Below, in pieces: positions 26,212 through 34,618 of a stretch of 64,000 bases of DNA. Source of the DNA: Flavobacterium sp. NKUCC04_CG (GTDB taxonomy: Bacteria > Bacteroidota > Bacteroidia > Flavobacteriales > Flavobacteriaceae); assembly GCF_019345525.1 (NCBI RefSeq), contig NZ_JAHKRA010000013.1:22342-86341 (forward strand). The letters are read 5' to 3'. Numbering within the stretch: the first letter of the stretch is position 1; each line of letters begins with the position of its first letter. The position numbers and the translations under genes were made by a program. Under the pieces are notes generated by a model. The model saw only the letters and a list, made by a program, of their open reading frames with translations. It was not told the DNA's origin and did no database searches.

Positions 26212-26757
26212 ATGGATCCTAAAGTATTGCTTACTTCAAAAGAAGTCAATATCATACTGCATCGTTTGGCTTGTCAGTTAGTCGAAAAACACCTGGATTT
26301 TTCGAATACGATTCTGATTGGAATTCAGCCTCGCGGTAAATTTTTAGCCGAAAGAATTAAATCAATTATTGAAAGGGAATATGCTGTTCAAGATATCAGC
26401 TTGGGCTTTTTGGATATTACTTTTTTTCGAGATGATTTTAGAAGAAATCAAAAACCCTTAGAAGCCAATAAAACGCAGATTGATTTTTTGGTTGAAAACA
26501 AAAAAGTAATTTTTATAGACGATGTATTGTACACTGGAAGAAGTATTCGTTCGGCCTTAACGGCGATACAGTCTTTTGGACGTCCGGCAGAGATTGAACT
26601 TTTGGTTTTAATTGACAGAAGGTTTAGTCGCCATTTACCCATTCAGCCCGATTATCGAGGCCGTCAAGTGGATGCTATCAACGACGAAAAGGTTTTGGTT
26701 AGCTGGGGCGAAAGCAACAGTTTGGAAGACGGGGTTTTTTTGATACAAAACGATTAG
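26212..26757 (+). CDS. pyrR: PyrR-type uracil phosphoribosyltransferase / pyrimidine regulator
   Basis: The 181-residue protein carries the PRPP-binding motif VIFIDDVLYTGRSIRSAL, the IGIQPRGKFLAERI block and the PyrR-specific LIDRRFSRHLPIQPDYRGRQVDAINDEKVLVSW ending. In Gram-positive bacteria PyrR binds pyr mRNA; in Bacteroidota this role is not established, and it may act mainly as a uracil salvage enzyme. It is placed 39 bases ahead of pyrB, consistent with a pyrimidine operon. Confidence 0.9.
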   Translation: MDPKVLLTSKEVNIILHRLACQLVEKHLDFSNTILIGIQPRGKFLAERIKSIIEREYAVQDISLGFLDITFFRDDFRRNQKPLEANKTQIDFLVENKKVIFIDDVLYTGRSIRSALTAIQSFGRPAEIELLVLIDRRFSRHLPIQPDYRGRQVDAINDEKVLVSWGESNSLEDGVFLIQND

Positions 26758-26796
26758 AAAAAGGAAAATTAATAACATAGAGCAATCCATTGCACG

Positions 26797-27723
26797 ATGA
26801 AAGAATTAAGTGTAAACCATTTGTTGGGAATCAAATACATTACAAAAAATGATGTTGATTTAATCTTTGAAACTGCCGATCAGTTTAAAGAAGTAATTAA
26901 TAGACCTATTAAAAAAGTGCCTTCTTTACGAGATATTACCATTGCCAATATCTTTTTCGAAAACAGTACCCGAACAAAATTGTCTTTTGAGCTGGCTCAG
27001 AAACGATTGTCGGCCGATGTAATCAGTTTTTCTGCAGCTCAATCTTCTGTAAAGAAAGGCGAAACGCTGTTGGATACCGTTAACAATATCTTGGCGATGA
27101 AAGTGGATATGGTTGTTATGCGTCACAGTCATGCAGGAGCTGCTCATTTTTTATCTCAAAACGTTAAGGCAAGTATCGTCAATGCTGGCGATGGAGCTCA
27201 TGAGCATCCTACTCAAGCCTTGTTGGACAGTTATTCTATTCGCGAGAAGTTGGGTGAGGTTGCAGGAAAAAAGGTGGTTATCATCGGTGATGTTTTGCAC
27301 TCGAGGGTGGCATTGTCCAATATTTTTGCCTTGCAAATGCAAGGGGCAGAAGTACGGGTTTGTGGGCCTAAAACACTAATACCAAAACATATAGAAAGTT
27401 TGGGTGTAAAGGTAGAACCCCAATTGAGAATAGCCTTGGAATGGTGTGATGTGGCCAATGTATTGCGCGTGCAAAATGAACGTATGGATGTGAATTATTT
27501 TCCGTCAACTAGAGAATATGCACAACAGTATGGATTGGATAAAGCTTTGTTGGATTCGCTAAATAAAGAAATTGTAATCATGCATCCCGGACCGATTAAC
27601 CGTGGTGTTGAGCTGACCTCAGATGTAGCCGATTCGCAACAATCCATTATTTTGGATCAGGTAGAAAACGGTGTAGCAGTGCGTATGGCAGTGATATACC
27701 TATTAGCTTCAAAAATTAAATAA
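26797..27723 (+). CDS. pyrB: Aspartate carbamoyltransferase catalytic subunit
   Basis: The 308-residue subunit catalyses the second step of pyrimidine synthesis. Signatures are FFENSTRTKLSFELA (carbamoyl phosphate loop), VMRHSHAGAAHFL, GDGAHEHPTQALLDSYSI and MHPGPINRGVEL. No regulatory pyrI is present, so the enzyme is probably an unregulated trimer. It directly follows pyrR. Confidence 0.95.
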   Translation: MKELSVNHLLGIKYITKNDVDLIFETADQFKEVINRPIKKVPSLRDITIANIFFENSTRTKLSFELAQKRLSADVISFSAAQSSVKKGETLLDTVNNILAMKVDMVVMRHSHAGAAHFLSQNVKASIVNAGDGAHEHPTQALLDSYSIREKLGEVAGKKVVIIGDVLHSRVALSNIFALQMQGAEVRVCGPKTLIPKHIESLGVKVEPQLRIALEWCDVANVLRVQNERMDVNYFPSTREYAQQYGLDKALLDSLNKEIVIMHPGPINRGVELTSDVADSQQSIILDQVENGVAVRMAVIYLLASKIK

Positions 27724-27761
27724 TAAATCCATACCTTAGCTCTTTATAAAAATTTATAGAA

Positions 27762-28094
27762 ATGAAGATTAAAGAAAAGGGACATACCCTCGTAATAAAA
27801 AAAAGCGAGGATACTATCACCGAATTTATTGCGAAAGTAAAGACGCAATACGAAACTTTAAAAAAACACAACCTTATTTTTGACTTAAGCCAGGAGCCAG
27901 TGCTGGAATTGGAATCCTTAAATCAATTTTTAGAGTTGGTAAGTATGCAAACTGAAAACAAGAAATCGCTTGTCTTAGTCATGTCGTCTGTAAATTATAA
28001 CGATTTTGACGAGGAATTAATTATAGTGCCGAGTGTACAGGAAGCTCACGATATTATCGAAATGGACGAAATCGAAAGAGATTTGGGATTTTAA
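27762..28094 (+). CDS. Small conserved STAS-like protein between pyrB and rnz
   Basis: The 110-residue protein has alternating strands and helices: LVIKKSEDTITEFIAKV, HNLIFDLSQEPVLELESLNQFLELV, KKSLVLVMSSVNY and an acidic end VQEAHDIIEMDEIERDLGF. This resembles a STAS-type fold, and homologues in Flavobacteriia are regularly placed directly before ribonuclease Z. Some databases name it after its neighbour, but it lacks the metallo-beta-lactamase motifs. Function unknown. Confidence 0.65.
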   Translation: MKIKEKGHTLVIKKSEDTITEFIAKVKTQYETLKKHNLIFDLSQEPVLELESLNQFLELVSMQTENKKSLVLVMSSVNYNDFDEELIIVPSVQEAHDIIEMDEIERDLGF

Positions 28095-28101
28095 AAAAAA
28101 G

Positions 28102-28130
28102 AAAAGCTTAATTATTAAGCTTTTTTTTTG
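28102..28130 (+). terminator. Hairpin and T-run between the STAS-like gene and rnz
   Basis: AAAAGCTTAA and TTAAGCTTTT pair around TTA and are followed by more T. A -7-like TACTTTCA near 28155 could then drive rnz. Confidence 0.75.
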
Positions 28131-28188
28131 ACCTATTCCTAAAATATATTTCGTACTTTCATACATTGATTCTTTAAAAAACTTCATC

Positions 28189-29094
28189 TTGAAATTAACC
28201 ATACTAGGTTGTTATGCAGCAACCCCTAGAACGATGACCAACCCTACATCACAAGTTTTAGAGATTAAAAATCATATGTTTTTAATCGATTGTGGTGAGG
28301 GTACTCAGGTTCAATTGCGAAAAAAAAAGATTAAATTTTCTCGTATTAGCCACATTTTTATCTCTCATTTACACGGCGATCATTTTTACGGATTAATCGG
28401 GCTAATCTCAACTTTTATGCTCTTGAATAGGCAAAACGATTTACACGTTTATGGTCCTAAGGGAATTAAGGAAGTCATTTTATTGCAACTGAGGTTGTCC
28501 AATTCATTTACAGGCTATAACCTGTATTTCCATGAATTGGAGAGTCCCGATAGCGAGGTGGTTTATGAAGATGCTCAAGTAGTTGTATCGACTATTCCAT
28601 TAATTCATCGCGTTTATACTAATGGATTTCTATTTCAAGAGAAAAGTGGGGAACGCAAATTAAAAATTGGTGCCATAGAGGATTTGGGTATTGAAAGTTG
28701 TTATTATCAAAAGATAAAAAACGGTAGTGATATCACTTTAGACGATGGAACGGTAGTAGCGAATAAAGATATTACTTACGATCCCGCTCCTCCTAAAAGT
28801 TATGCCTTTTGTTCTGATACGATGTATAATGAAGCGGTAATACCGCTTGTAAAAGGAGTAGATGTGCTTTACCACGAGAGTACTTTTCTAGAATCGGAGT
28901 CGCACTATACCGAAAGAACCAAACACGCTACGGCAAAAGAGGCAGCGACCATAGCATTAAAAGCAGCGGTAAAACAGTTGATTTTAGGTCATTATTCGAC
29001 CCGATATACCGATATTAACTTGTTTAAGAAAGAAGCTGAGACGATTTTTCCATATGTGAGTTGTGCAGATGACGGAAAAGAATTTGAATTTTAA
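28189..29094 (+). CDS. rnz: Ribonuclease Z
   Basis: The 301-residue metallo-beta-lactamase endonuclease matures the 3' end of tRNA precursors. It has LGCYAATPR, the zinc-binding HLHGDHFYGL, FCSDTMYNE, YHESTFLE and LGHYSTRYTD motifs. TTG at 28189 is the likely start: it gives MKLTILGCYAATPR, and no ATG lies between it and the conserved motifs. The residue pattern (short exosite, no long flexible arm) fits bacterial RNase Z. It is 12 bases ahead of pdxH and probably co-transcribed. Confidence 0.92.
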   Translation: MKLTILGCYAATPRTMTNPTSQVLEIKNHMFLIDCGEGTQVQLRKKKIKFSRISHIFISHLHGDHFYGLIGLISTFMLLNRQNDLHVYGPKGIKEVILLQLRLSNSFTGYNLYFHELESPDSEVVYEDAQVVVSTIPLIHRVYTNGFLFQEKSGERKLKIGAIEDLGIESCYYQKIKNGSDITLDDGTVVANKDITYDPAPPKSYAFCSDTMYNEAVIPLVKGVDVLYHESTFLESESHYTERTKHATAKEAATIALKAAVKQLILGHYSTRYTDINLFKKEAETIFPYVSCADDGKEFEF

Positions 29095-29105
29095 AAGCAG
29101 TAAAT

Positions 29106-29750
29106 ATGAGTGATTTAAGTAATTACAGAAAATCCTATGAAAAAAGTGCTTTAATCGAGTCCGAGGTGGATGCCAATCCACTGATGCAATTTAGGAAATG
29201 GTTTCACGAAGTTGAAGCCTATGCTGGTATTGAGGAAGTCAATGCCATGACGGTTTCTACATTGGGATTAGATGGCTTTCCAAAAGCGAGGATAGTGTTG
29301 TTAAAAAAATACGACGAAAACGGATTTGTGTTTTATACCAATTACCATTCTGAAAAGGGGAAGGCTATAAGCGCACATCCACAAGTAGGCTTGTCTTTTT
29401 TTTGGCCTTCTATGGAGCGCCAAGTAATTATTAAAGGAATTGCTGAAAAGGTTCCAGCAACTGTATCGGATGCATATTTTAACAGTCGTCCCGAAGGAAG
29501 TAGATTGGGAGCCATGGTGTCACCTCAAAGTGAAGTGATTTCTTCTTACGCTTATTTATATCAACAATTGACAGATTTGGAAAGTCAGATGCTTAACAAG
29601 GAGTTAATTAGGCCGAGTCATTGGGGTGGGTTTTTAATAAAACCCGTTTCCATAGAGTTTTGGCAGGGCAGGCCCAATCGTTTACACGATCGTATCCGTT
29701 ATACTTTAGAAGCGGATTTAGATTGGAAGATAGAGCGTTTGGCTCCATAA
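29106..29750 (+). CDS. pdxH: Pyridoxamine 5'-phosphate oxidase
   Basis: The 214-residue FMN enzyme makes pyridoxal 5'-phosphate. Recognised blocks are NAMTVSTLGLDGFPKARIVLLKKYDENGFVFYTNYHSEKG, LSFFWPSMERQVIIKG, FNSRPEGSRLGAMVSPQSEVI and the C-terminal IEFWQGRPNRLHDRI. The length equals the family norm. It ends at a perfect palindromic terminator. Confidence 0.95.
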   Translation: MSDLSNYRKSYEKSALIESEVDANPLMQFRKWFHEVEAYAGIEEVNAMTVSTLGLDGFPKARIVLLKKYDENGFVFYTNYHSEKGKAISAHPQVGLSFFWPSMERQVIIKGIAEKVPATVSDAYFNSRPEGSRLGAMVSPQSEVISSYAYLYQQLTDLESQMLNKELIRPSHWGGFLIKPVSIEFWQGRPNRLHDRIRYTLEADLDWKIERLAP

Positions 29751-29753
29751 AAA

Positions 29754-29797
29754 TATATGACAATAAAAAAGCAGCCATGCTTTTTTATTGTCATATA
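29754..29797. terminator. Perfect 20-bp-stem terminator after pdxH
   Basis: Arms 29754-29773 and 29778-29797 are exact complements with loop GCCA, between convergent genes. Confidence 0.88.
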
Positions 29798-29804
29798 GAA
29801 TAGT

Positions 29805-30146
29805 TTACTGTTGCTGTTGTTGTTGCAATTGCAATTGAAACTCTTCCATGGCTTCTTTAAAATTGTCCATTCCAACAAAAGCCCAAATATATAGATTGGA
29901 CAACAAATTGATAATACCGATTATCAAGGCAATAATACAGAGTACTTTACCGGTATTTAAGTTTTGATAACCCGAATAAGCCGTTGGGTTTGAGTGGTAT
30001 AATTTACTGTCTTTATTGGCTAAAACCAGCCCAATAATAGAAGGAATTAAGCCAGCTCCCATACAACAACACATAACTAATGATACGATACCCAAAACGA
30101 GTACAGTATTGGAATTGGGTAACTTTTGTACGAACTGATTCTCCAT
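29805..30146 (-). CDS. CCC-motif membrane protein with a glutamine-rich tail
   Basis: The 113-residue protein has two membrane segments, NTVLVLGIVSLVMCCCMGAGLIPSIIGLVLA (with the CCC motif) and GKVLCIIALIIGIINLLSNLYIWAF. They are separated by a hydrophilic loop with YHSNPTAYSGYQNLNTGK. The C-terminus is QLQLQQQQQQ, encoded by CAA/CAG repeats at 29806-29833. The family is common in Flavobacteriia next to DUF2752 proteins, as here, with an 11-base gap. Function unknown. Confidence 0.75.
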   Translation of the reverse strand: MENQFVQKLPNSNTVLVLGIVSLVMCCCMGAGLIPSIIGLVLANKDSKLYHSNPTAYSGYQNLNTGKVLCIIALIIGIINLLSNLYIWAFVGMDNFKEAMEEFQLQLQQQQQQ

Positions 30147-30157
30147 TACTTTATTTG

Positions 30158-30439
30158 TTAAATTAGAATAAACATTTTTAAAACATACGATCCAACCATG
30201 ATAATAGCGTTGATAAGCGCTACTATAATAATCGCTTTATGGTAATTCCGTGATAAATCGATAAAATTTAAAAAGACAAGCCCGAAAAATAAAACTAAAG
30301 TGTAAATTGCAGGAAACATATAAAAGGCTCTTACAAATTCTCCTTGTCCAATTAAAGCAACAGCTCTTTGTGTACCACAGCCAAAGCAATCAATACCAAA
30401 GATTGATTTATTTAGACAGGGCAACATCAATTTTTCCAT
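30158..30439 (-). CDS. DUF2752 membrane protein
   Basis: The 93-residue protein opens with LPCLNKSIFGIDCFGCGTQRAV, the CPxxxxxGxxCPGCG-like cysteine motif of DUF2752, followed by two or three membrane helices (FPAIYTLVLFFGLVFLNFI and AIIIVALINAIIMVGSYVLKMFI). It is the first gene of a two-gene minus-strand unit with the CCC-motif protein. The conserved cysteines suggest metal or redox chemistry, but no function is known. Confidence 0.78.
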   Translation of the reverse strand: MEKLMLPCLNKSIFGIDCFGCGTQRAVALIGQGEFVRAFYMFPAIYTLVLFFGLVFLNFIDLSRNYHKAIIIVALINAIIMVGSYVLKMFILI

Positions 30440-30516
30440 GGGGAACTTTTTAATTTAACGCAATTTTACAAAAAAAAAATGTAATTAAATAATTAGTACA
30501 ATTTTTTAAAGTTCTT

Positions 30517-30524
30517 TATTTTTG
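30517..30524 (+). promoter_or_regulatory. Likely -7 element in the DUF2752 divergent spacer
   Basis: TATTTTTG fits TAnnTTTG. The downstream gene at 30629 would have a leader of about 100 bases, which is long for this window. Confidence 0.4.
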
Positions 30525-30628
30525 CTAAAATATGATTTGGAGTAAAACCGTGTTTTTTATATCGTGAAAAGTCGATTTTTTGAAGGCGTAGGGAATCAAG
30601 GCCATTTTTTTAAAACTATTAGATAATT

Positions 30629-30838
30629 ATGAAAACAATATACATTATCGTTACTTTGATTTTTATTGCTTGGGCATTTTTAGAACAAACCAAAACGCAT
30701 CCCAATATTTGGATTCAGATTGTTGGAGTCGTTTTGTTTTTTTACGGGATGATGCGATTGATGTCCAAAGTTCCGAGTAATACAACGTCAGATTCAACGC
30801 CAAACGCACCTTCAAATACGACTAACGATGATAAATAA
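30629..30838 (+). CDS. Small membrane protein, unknown
   Basis: The 69-residue protein consists of two hydrophobic helices (IYIIVTLIFIAWAFLEQ and IWIQIVGVVLFFYGMMRLM) and a Ser/Thr/Asn-rich tail (NTTSDSTPNAPSNTTNDDK). Its 3' end overlaps the following Smr-domain gene by 11 bases, which supports it being real and co-translated. No family was recognised. Confidence 0.6.
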   Translation: MKTIYIIVTLIFIAWAFLEQTKTHPNIWIQIVGVVLFFYGMMRLMSKVPSNTTSDSTPNAPSNTTNDDK

Positions 30839-31382
30839 AGGTGATTTAGTTTCTGTTTTAGATGAAGATCAAAGCGGAATAGTGGTGGCTATTGACCAAA
30901 CGGAAGTTACTATAGAAACGGAGGATGGTTTTTTACTGAAATACCAACTTCGCGAATTATTAAAAACAGGCGATACTTCGGAGTTAAAACAAGCAGCAAC
31001 GATTTCGTCGATTTCAGCTGCCTTATTAGATAAGCAGGGTACTGTAAAACGCTCTTTTGTAAAAGAGAAAAAATCGAAAAAGGAAGAGTTTATATTAGAG
31101 GTAGATTTGCATATAGAGAAATTGGTACCTTCGTTTAGAGGGATGAGTAATCACGATATATTAACACTGCAAGTGGATACTGCTAGGGGACAAGTGGAGT
31201 TTGCAATCCGCAATAAGATTCCTCGAGTTGTTTTTATTCACGGTATAGGTGAAGGCGTATTGAAATTGGAATTGGATTACCTATTTGCTCGTTATCCAGA
31301 AGTGATTTTTGAAGATGCTAATTATCAAAAATACGGATTGGGTGCAACCCAAGTATATATAAAACAAAATCCCAACCGTTAA
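30828..31382 (+). CDS. Smr-domain protein (DUF2027-like)
   Basis: The 184-residue protein has an N-terminal small beta domain (INKGDLVSVLDEDQSGIVVAIDQTEVTIETEDGFLLKY), a charged linker (FVKEKKSKKEEF) and a C-terminal Smr domain: EVDLHIEKLVP, the VFIHGIGEGVLKLELDYLF motif and YGLGATQVYI. Smr domains are nucleic-acid nickases related to MutS2; the DLHIE and HGIGEG motifs carry the conserved His residues. Bacteroidota versions resemble a shortened MutS2 end and their target is unknown. The terminator hairpin overlaps the last codons. Confidence 0.82.
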   Translation: MINKGDLVSVLDEDQSGIVVAIDQTEVTIETEDGFLLKYQLRELLKTGDTSELKQAATISSISAALLDKQGTVKRSFVKEKKSKKEEFILEVDLHIEKLVPSFRGMSNHDILTLQVDTARGQVEFAIRNKIPRVVFIHGIGEGVLKLELDYLFARYPEVIFEDANYQKYGLGATQVYIKQNPNR

Positions 31383-31396
31383 GTTGGGATTTTTTG
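31367..31396. terminator. Terminator hairpin overlapping the Smr gene stop codon
   Basis: AAAATCCCAAC pairs with GTTGGGATTTT, and the stop codon TAA (31380-31382) lies in the loop. It also faces the convergent lipoprotein gene. Confidence 0.82.
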
Positions 31397-31399
31397 TTT

Positions 31400-32368
31400 T
31401 TATAATTGAGTGGTGATTTCTCCAAACGGGACAACATCTCTTACAAAGGATTTGCCTTCTTTATTGAAAACCACATTTTCTAATGAGAGTTTATGTAAGT
31501 ATTCTACTTTTTGCTCCGGATTGTTTTCCGGTTGAATCACTTTGGTAGTAACTACCTTAAGTGTACCGGTGGTAGCATTCCAGTTTTCGATTTGTATGGT
31601 TTCTCCAAACACGGTTTCATCACTACAAGCTTTAACCTGATCAATGGCCCCACCTGAGATGGTATAGGCTTTATAATTAAGGTTTTCGGTTTCACTTAAG
31701 CTAAAACTCACTGTTTTTTCTTCGTTTTTTAAAACATCTGCAGCAATGTTTAGTACCATCGCTTCTGTGGCGCTATTGACAACCAGTCTCGTAGCTTTGG
31801 TTTCGTCACAAAATTTTATGATGCCGTCAAAGTTAAAAGTTAAGTTGTTCGTTTTGTACTTATATTCTCCAAAATATAATTTGGTTTGATTGATATTCGT
31901 ATCGCCATCCTTAAAGCTGATATCTCTAAAGTTTATGGTATAAAAATAATTAAGTACAGTAGGTTCTGTAATCAGTTCATTTTTTTGAATTCTCAAATCT
32001 CTAACGATTAATGCTGTCCCTCCTGGATTGGCCATCATTTCCGATACCACCACGGGTTTAGCAGGAGGTAGACTCTCACAAATTGATTTGCTATCGGCCA
32101 TTTCATCGTAAGTTCTATAAATAAGCTCTAGGGAAGTGCCAATTTCAAAGGTTTTTTCCTCACCCAATTTAAGGTTGGAATCAATGAGTAAATTCGGATC
32201 TACTTTTAAAATCATCATGTCCTTGGCATTGATTTTATAGTATAAATCTTTATCATAACACTTTTGAACGGCTTGGTTTTCGAAATTGAGTTCCTTGTAA
32301 ACGATGTCTCCATCGTTACAACTACTAAATATTAAGGCTAGCATACCCACACTCAACAATCTTTTCAT
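31400..32368 (-). CDS. Lipoprotein of unknown function
   Basis: The 322-residue protein has a lipoprotein signal MKRLLSVGMLALIFSSC, with Cys17 as the acylated residue. The mature part is mainly beta-rich with an even spread of Asp, Lys and Asn (LELIYRTYDEMADSKSICESL, TKLYFGEYKYKTNNLTFNFDG) and several single cysteines. I recognise no catalytic motif. It is most likely a surface or periplasmic lipoprotein specific to Bacteroidota. It is not in an operon. Confidence 0.7.
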   Translation of the reverse strand: MKRLLSVGMLALIFSSCNDGDIVYKELNFENQAVQKCYDKDLYYKINAKDMMILKVDPNLLIDSNLKLGEEKTFEIGTSLELIYRTYDEMADSKSICESLPPAKPVVVSEMMANPGGTALIVRDLRIQKNELITEPTVLNYFYTINFRDISFKDGDTNINQTKLYFGEYKYKTNNLTFNFDGIIKFCDETKATRLVVNSATEAMVLNIAADVLKNEEKTVSFSLSETENLNYKAYTISGGAIDQVKACSDETVFGETIQIENWNATTGTLKVVTTKVIQPENNPEQKVEYLHKLSLENVVFNKEGKSFVRDVVPFGEITTQL

Positions 32369-32547
32369 AATAAAGTTTATATTTATTTATAAGCTTACCG
32401 TTTTTCCTGCTATTTTAATCACTATATATGGGTAATAAAAACACGGATACGAACGATTATCTTATAGTAAAATTATATAGTGACAAAAATAAGTTATTTA
32501 TAGATAGAAATACCAACTTTAAAGGCTTAGATTTTTTTAGAAAACGG

Positions 32548-32555
32548 TATATTTG
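32548..32555 (+). promoter_or_regulatory. Likely -7 element of the MFS transporter gene
   Basis: TATATTTG fits TAnnTTTG and lies 13 bases ahead of the ATG at 32569. An inverted repeat CACTATATA / TATATAGTG lies upstream at about 32420-32482. Confidence 0.5.
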
Positions 32556-32568
32556 AAATCTAAAAATT

Positions 32569-34350
32569 ATGTTAATGAAAGAGACTACTGAAACTACAGC
32601 TGTTATTAAAACAAATTACCCGGCCTTATACACTTTAGTAACGGTATTTTTCTTTTGGGGTTTTTTCTCTGCGGGTAATAGTATTTTTATACCGTTTTGT
32701 AAGAACTATTTTTCCCTAGATCAATTCCAATCGCAATTAATTGATTTTGCCTTTTATACGGCTTATTATTTTGGATCTCTTTTTTTATTTGTGTTTAGTG
32801 CTGTCAAAGGCAAAGATTTGGTTTCCAAATGGGGGTATAAACGAAGTATCGTTTATGGTTTGTTGTTTTCAACAGCAGGGGCAGCAGTGATGATTTGGGC
32901 TGTTCAGACCAATTTCTATGTCGGATTATTGATTGGACTATTTATAGTTGCCTTAGGTTTTTCCTTACAACAGATAGCGGCCAACCCCTTTGCTATTTTA
33001 TTGGGAAACCCAAAAACGGGTGCCAGTAGAGTTAATCTAGGTGGCGGAATCAATTCATTGGGAACAACAATAGGTCCCTTAATTGTAGCTTTTGCCTTAT
33101 TTGGAAGTACGTCGTCAATTACGGATGATCAAATTAAACATTTGACTTTAGATACCACAAGTCTTTTATACGCCGCTGTGGGAATTTTGTTTGTGATTGC
33201 CGCAGCCATGTTTTATTTTTCAAAAAAAGTTCCCGATGGTATTTTGGGAGAACCGATGGAAAAAGCGAATAAAGCTTTAAAAGTTCTATTGGTCATGACA
33301 TTTTTATTGATTTTGGTTTTTATACCGGTTTTTCAAACCTATAAAAGTGAAGCAAATACAAGAGTTCTAGAAATGGAATCTCTTTTGGAGAGCAAACAAG
33401 AGGAGCTTAAAACGCTGGATTTGATTCCGCAAGAATTGGACAAACGCCAGTCTGATATAGTGCAGTTGCAGCAAAATATAAAAGAAGTTAAACAACCTAT
33501 TGAACATCAAAGAATGATTTGGTTGGCTTTGGGCTTAGTAATTATTTTGGGTTCACTGTTTTACGCCTATAAAGGTAGTCAAAAACGAAGTGAAGGTTGG
33601 GGGGCCATGCAGTATCCGCAATTGGTTTTGGGAATGATTGCTTTGTTTGCTTATGTAGGAGTGGAAGTGGGGATTGGAAGTAATCTTGGTGAGTTATTGA
33701 AATTAGATGAATTTGGAGGACTGCATTCATCCGAAATTGCGCCGTATGTATCTATGTATTGGGGAAGTTTGATGATTGGGCGTTGGGCAGGTGCTGTAAG
33801 TGTTTTTTCGTTAAAGGGATTTAAGAAAAACATGGCTTTAATCGTAGTGCCGCTATTGGCTTATTTCGTAATCATAGGTGTGAACGTTTTGGCGGGCAAC
33901 GATATGGAGCCCTTGTACTATTATATTATCTGTGTAATTATTCAAATCATTTTCTCTTTTTTGAGTAAAGACCGCTCAGCAAGAACCCTATTGTTATTTA
34001 GTATTTTCGGTGTTTCTGCTATAAGCGTCGGATTGTTTTCCGAAGGTATTCTTGCTATTTATGCCTTTTTGGCTGGTGGTTTGGCGTGTAGTATAATGTG
34101 GCCGGCCATTTTTAATCTGGCGATTATTGGTTTGGGTAAATATACCGCTCAGGGCTCGTCTTTTTTAATCATGATGATTTTGGGTGGGGGTATCATTCCA
34201 CCTATTCAAGGAAAACTGGCCGATATTATTGGAATCCATAATTCCTATTGGGTACCCTTATTGTGTTTTGTGTACTTATTGGTCTTTGCTGTAGTAGTTA
34301 AAAAAGTTCTGATGAAACAGCAAATTGATATTGATGCACTAGACAGTTAA
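32569..34350 (+). CDS. Sugar MFS transporter (FucP-like) with a coiled-coil insertion
   Basis: The 593-residue protein is longer than the usual 430-residue sugar:proton symporters of this type. N-terminal helices carry FFFWGFFSAGNSIFIPF, IDFAFYTAYYFGSLF and LQQIAANPFAILLG, then VNLGGGINSLGTTIGPLI. These match the fucose/glucose-galactose permease group. Residues about 255-316 form a charged helical stretch (LEMESLLESKQEELKTL, DIVQLQQNIKEVKQ) flanked by two extra membrane segments, inserted between the two six-helix halves. The C-terminal half contains YVGVEVGIGSNL and the MWPAIFNLAI segment. Either the ATG at 32569 or that at 32575 may be used. Confidence 0.85.
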   Translation: MLMKETTETTAVIKTNYPALYTLVTVFFFWGFFSAGNSIFIPFCKNYFSLDQFQSQLIDFAFYTAYYFGSLFLFVFSAVKGKDLVSKWGYKRSIVYGLLFSTAGAAVMIWAVQTNFYVGLLIGLFIVALGFSLQQIAANPFAILLGNPKTGASRVNLGGGINSLGTTIGPLIVAFALFGSTSSITDDQIKHLTLDTTSLLYAAVGILFVIAAAMFYFSKKVPDGILGEPMEKANKALKVLLVMTFLLILVFIPVFQTYKSEANTRVLEMESLLESKQEELKTLDLIPQELDKRQSDIVQLQQNIKEVKQPIEHQRMIWLALGLVIILGSLFYAYKGSQKRSEGWGAMQYPQLVLGMIALFAYVGVEVGIGSNLGELLKLDEFGGLHSSEIAPYVSMYWGSLMIGRWAGAVSVFSLKGFKKNMALIVVPLLAYFVIIGVNVLAGNDMEPLYYYIICVIIQIIFSFLSKDRSARTLLLFSIFGVSAISVGLFSEGILAIYAFLAGGLACSIMWPAIFNLAIIGLGKYTAQGSSFLIMMILGGGIIPPIQGKLADIIGIHNSYWVPLLCFVYLLVFAVVVKKVLMKQQIDIDALDS

Positions 34351-34618
34351 AAATTGAGCTTATTTTTTAAAAATGTACAGCGAATTAGGAGGTAAAGTTC
34401 TGTAAATTAGATTAATTTTGCCCTGAATTTGATAAAACATAAATAAGTACTGTTTTTTGCAATAAAGAAATGCGGAATGACTTTCAAATTGTTTGACAGT
34501 TTATTAATTTTGTAGTCAATCCGTTATATACTATAGACGGACTATTTAAAAGTAACTAAAAAAGGTTGAATGGATTTTGGGTATTATACCTCAAATCAAT
34601 TTACCTACTATATAAAAA

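Noticed and set aside
30532..30567. 11-codon frame (MIWSKTVFFIS) upstream of the small membrane protein
   Set aside because: It could be a leader peptide, but no attenuator hairpin follows and such short frames are common by chance.
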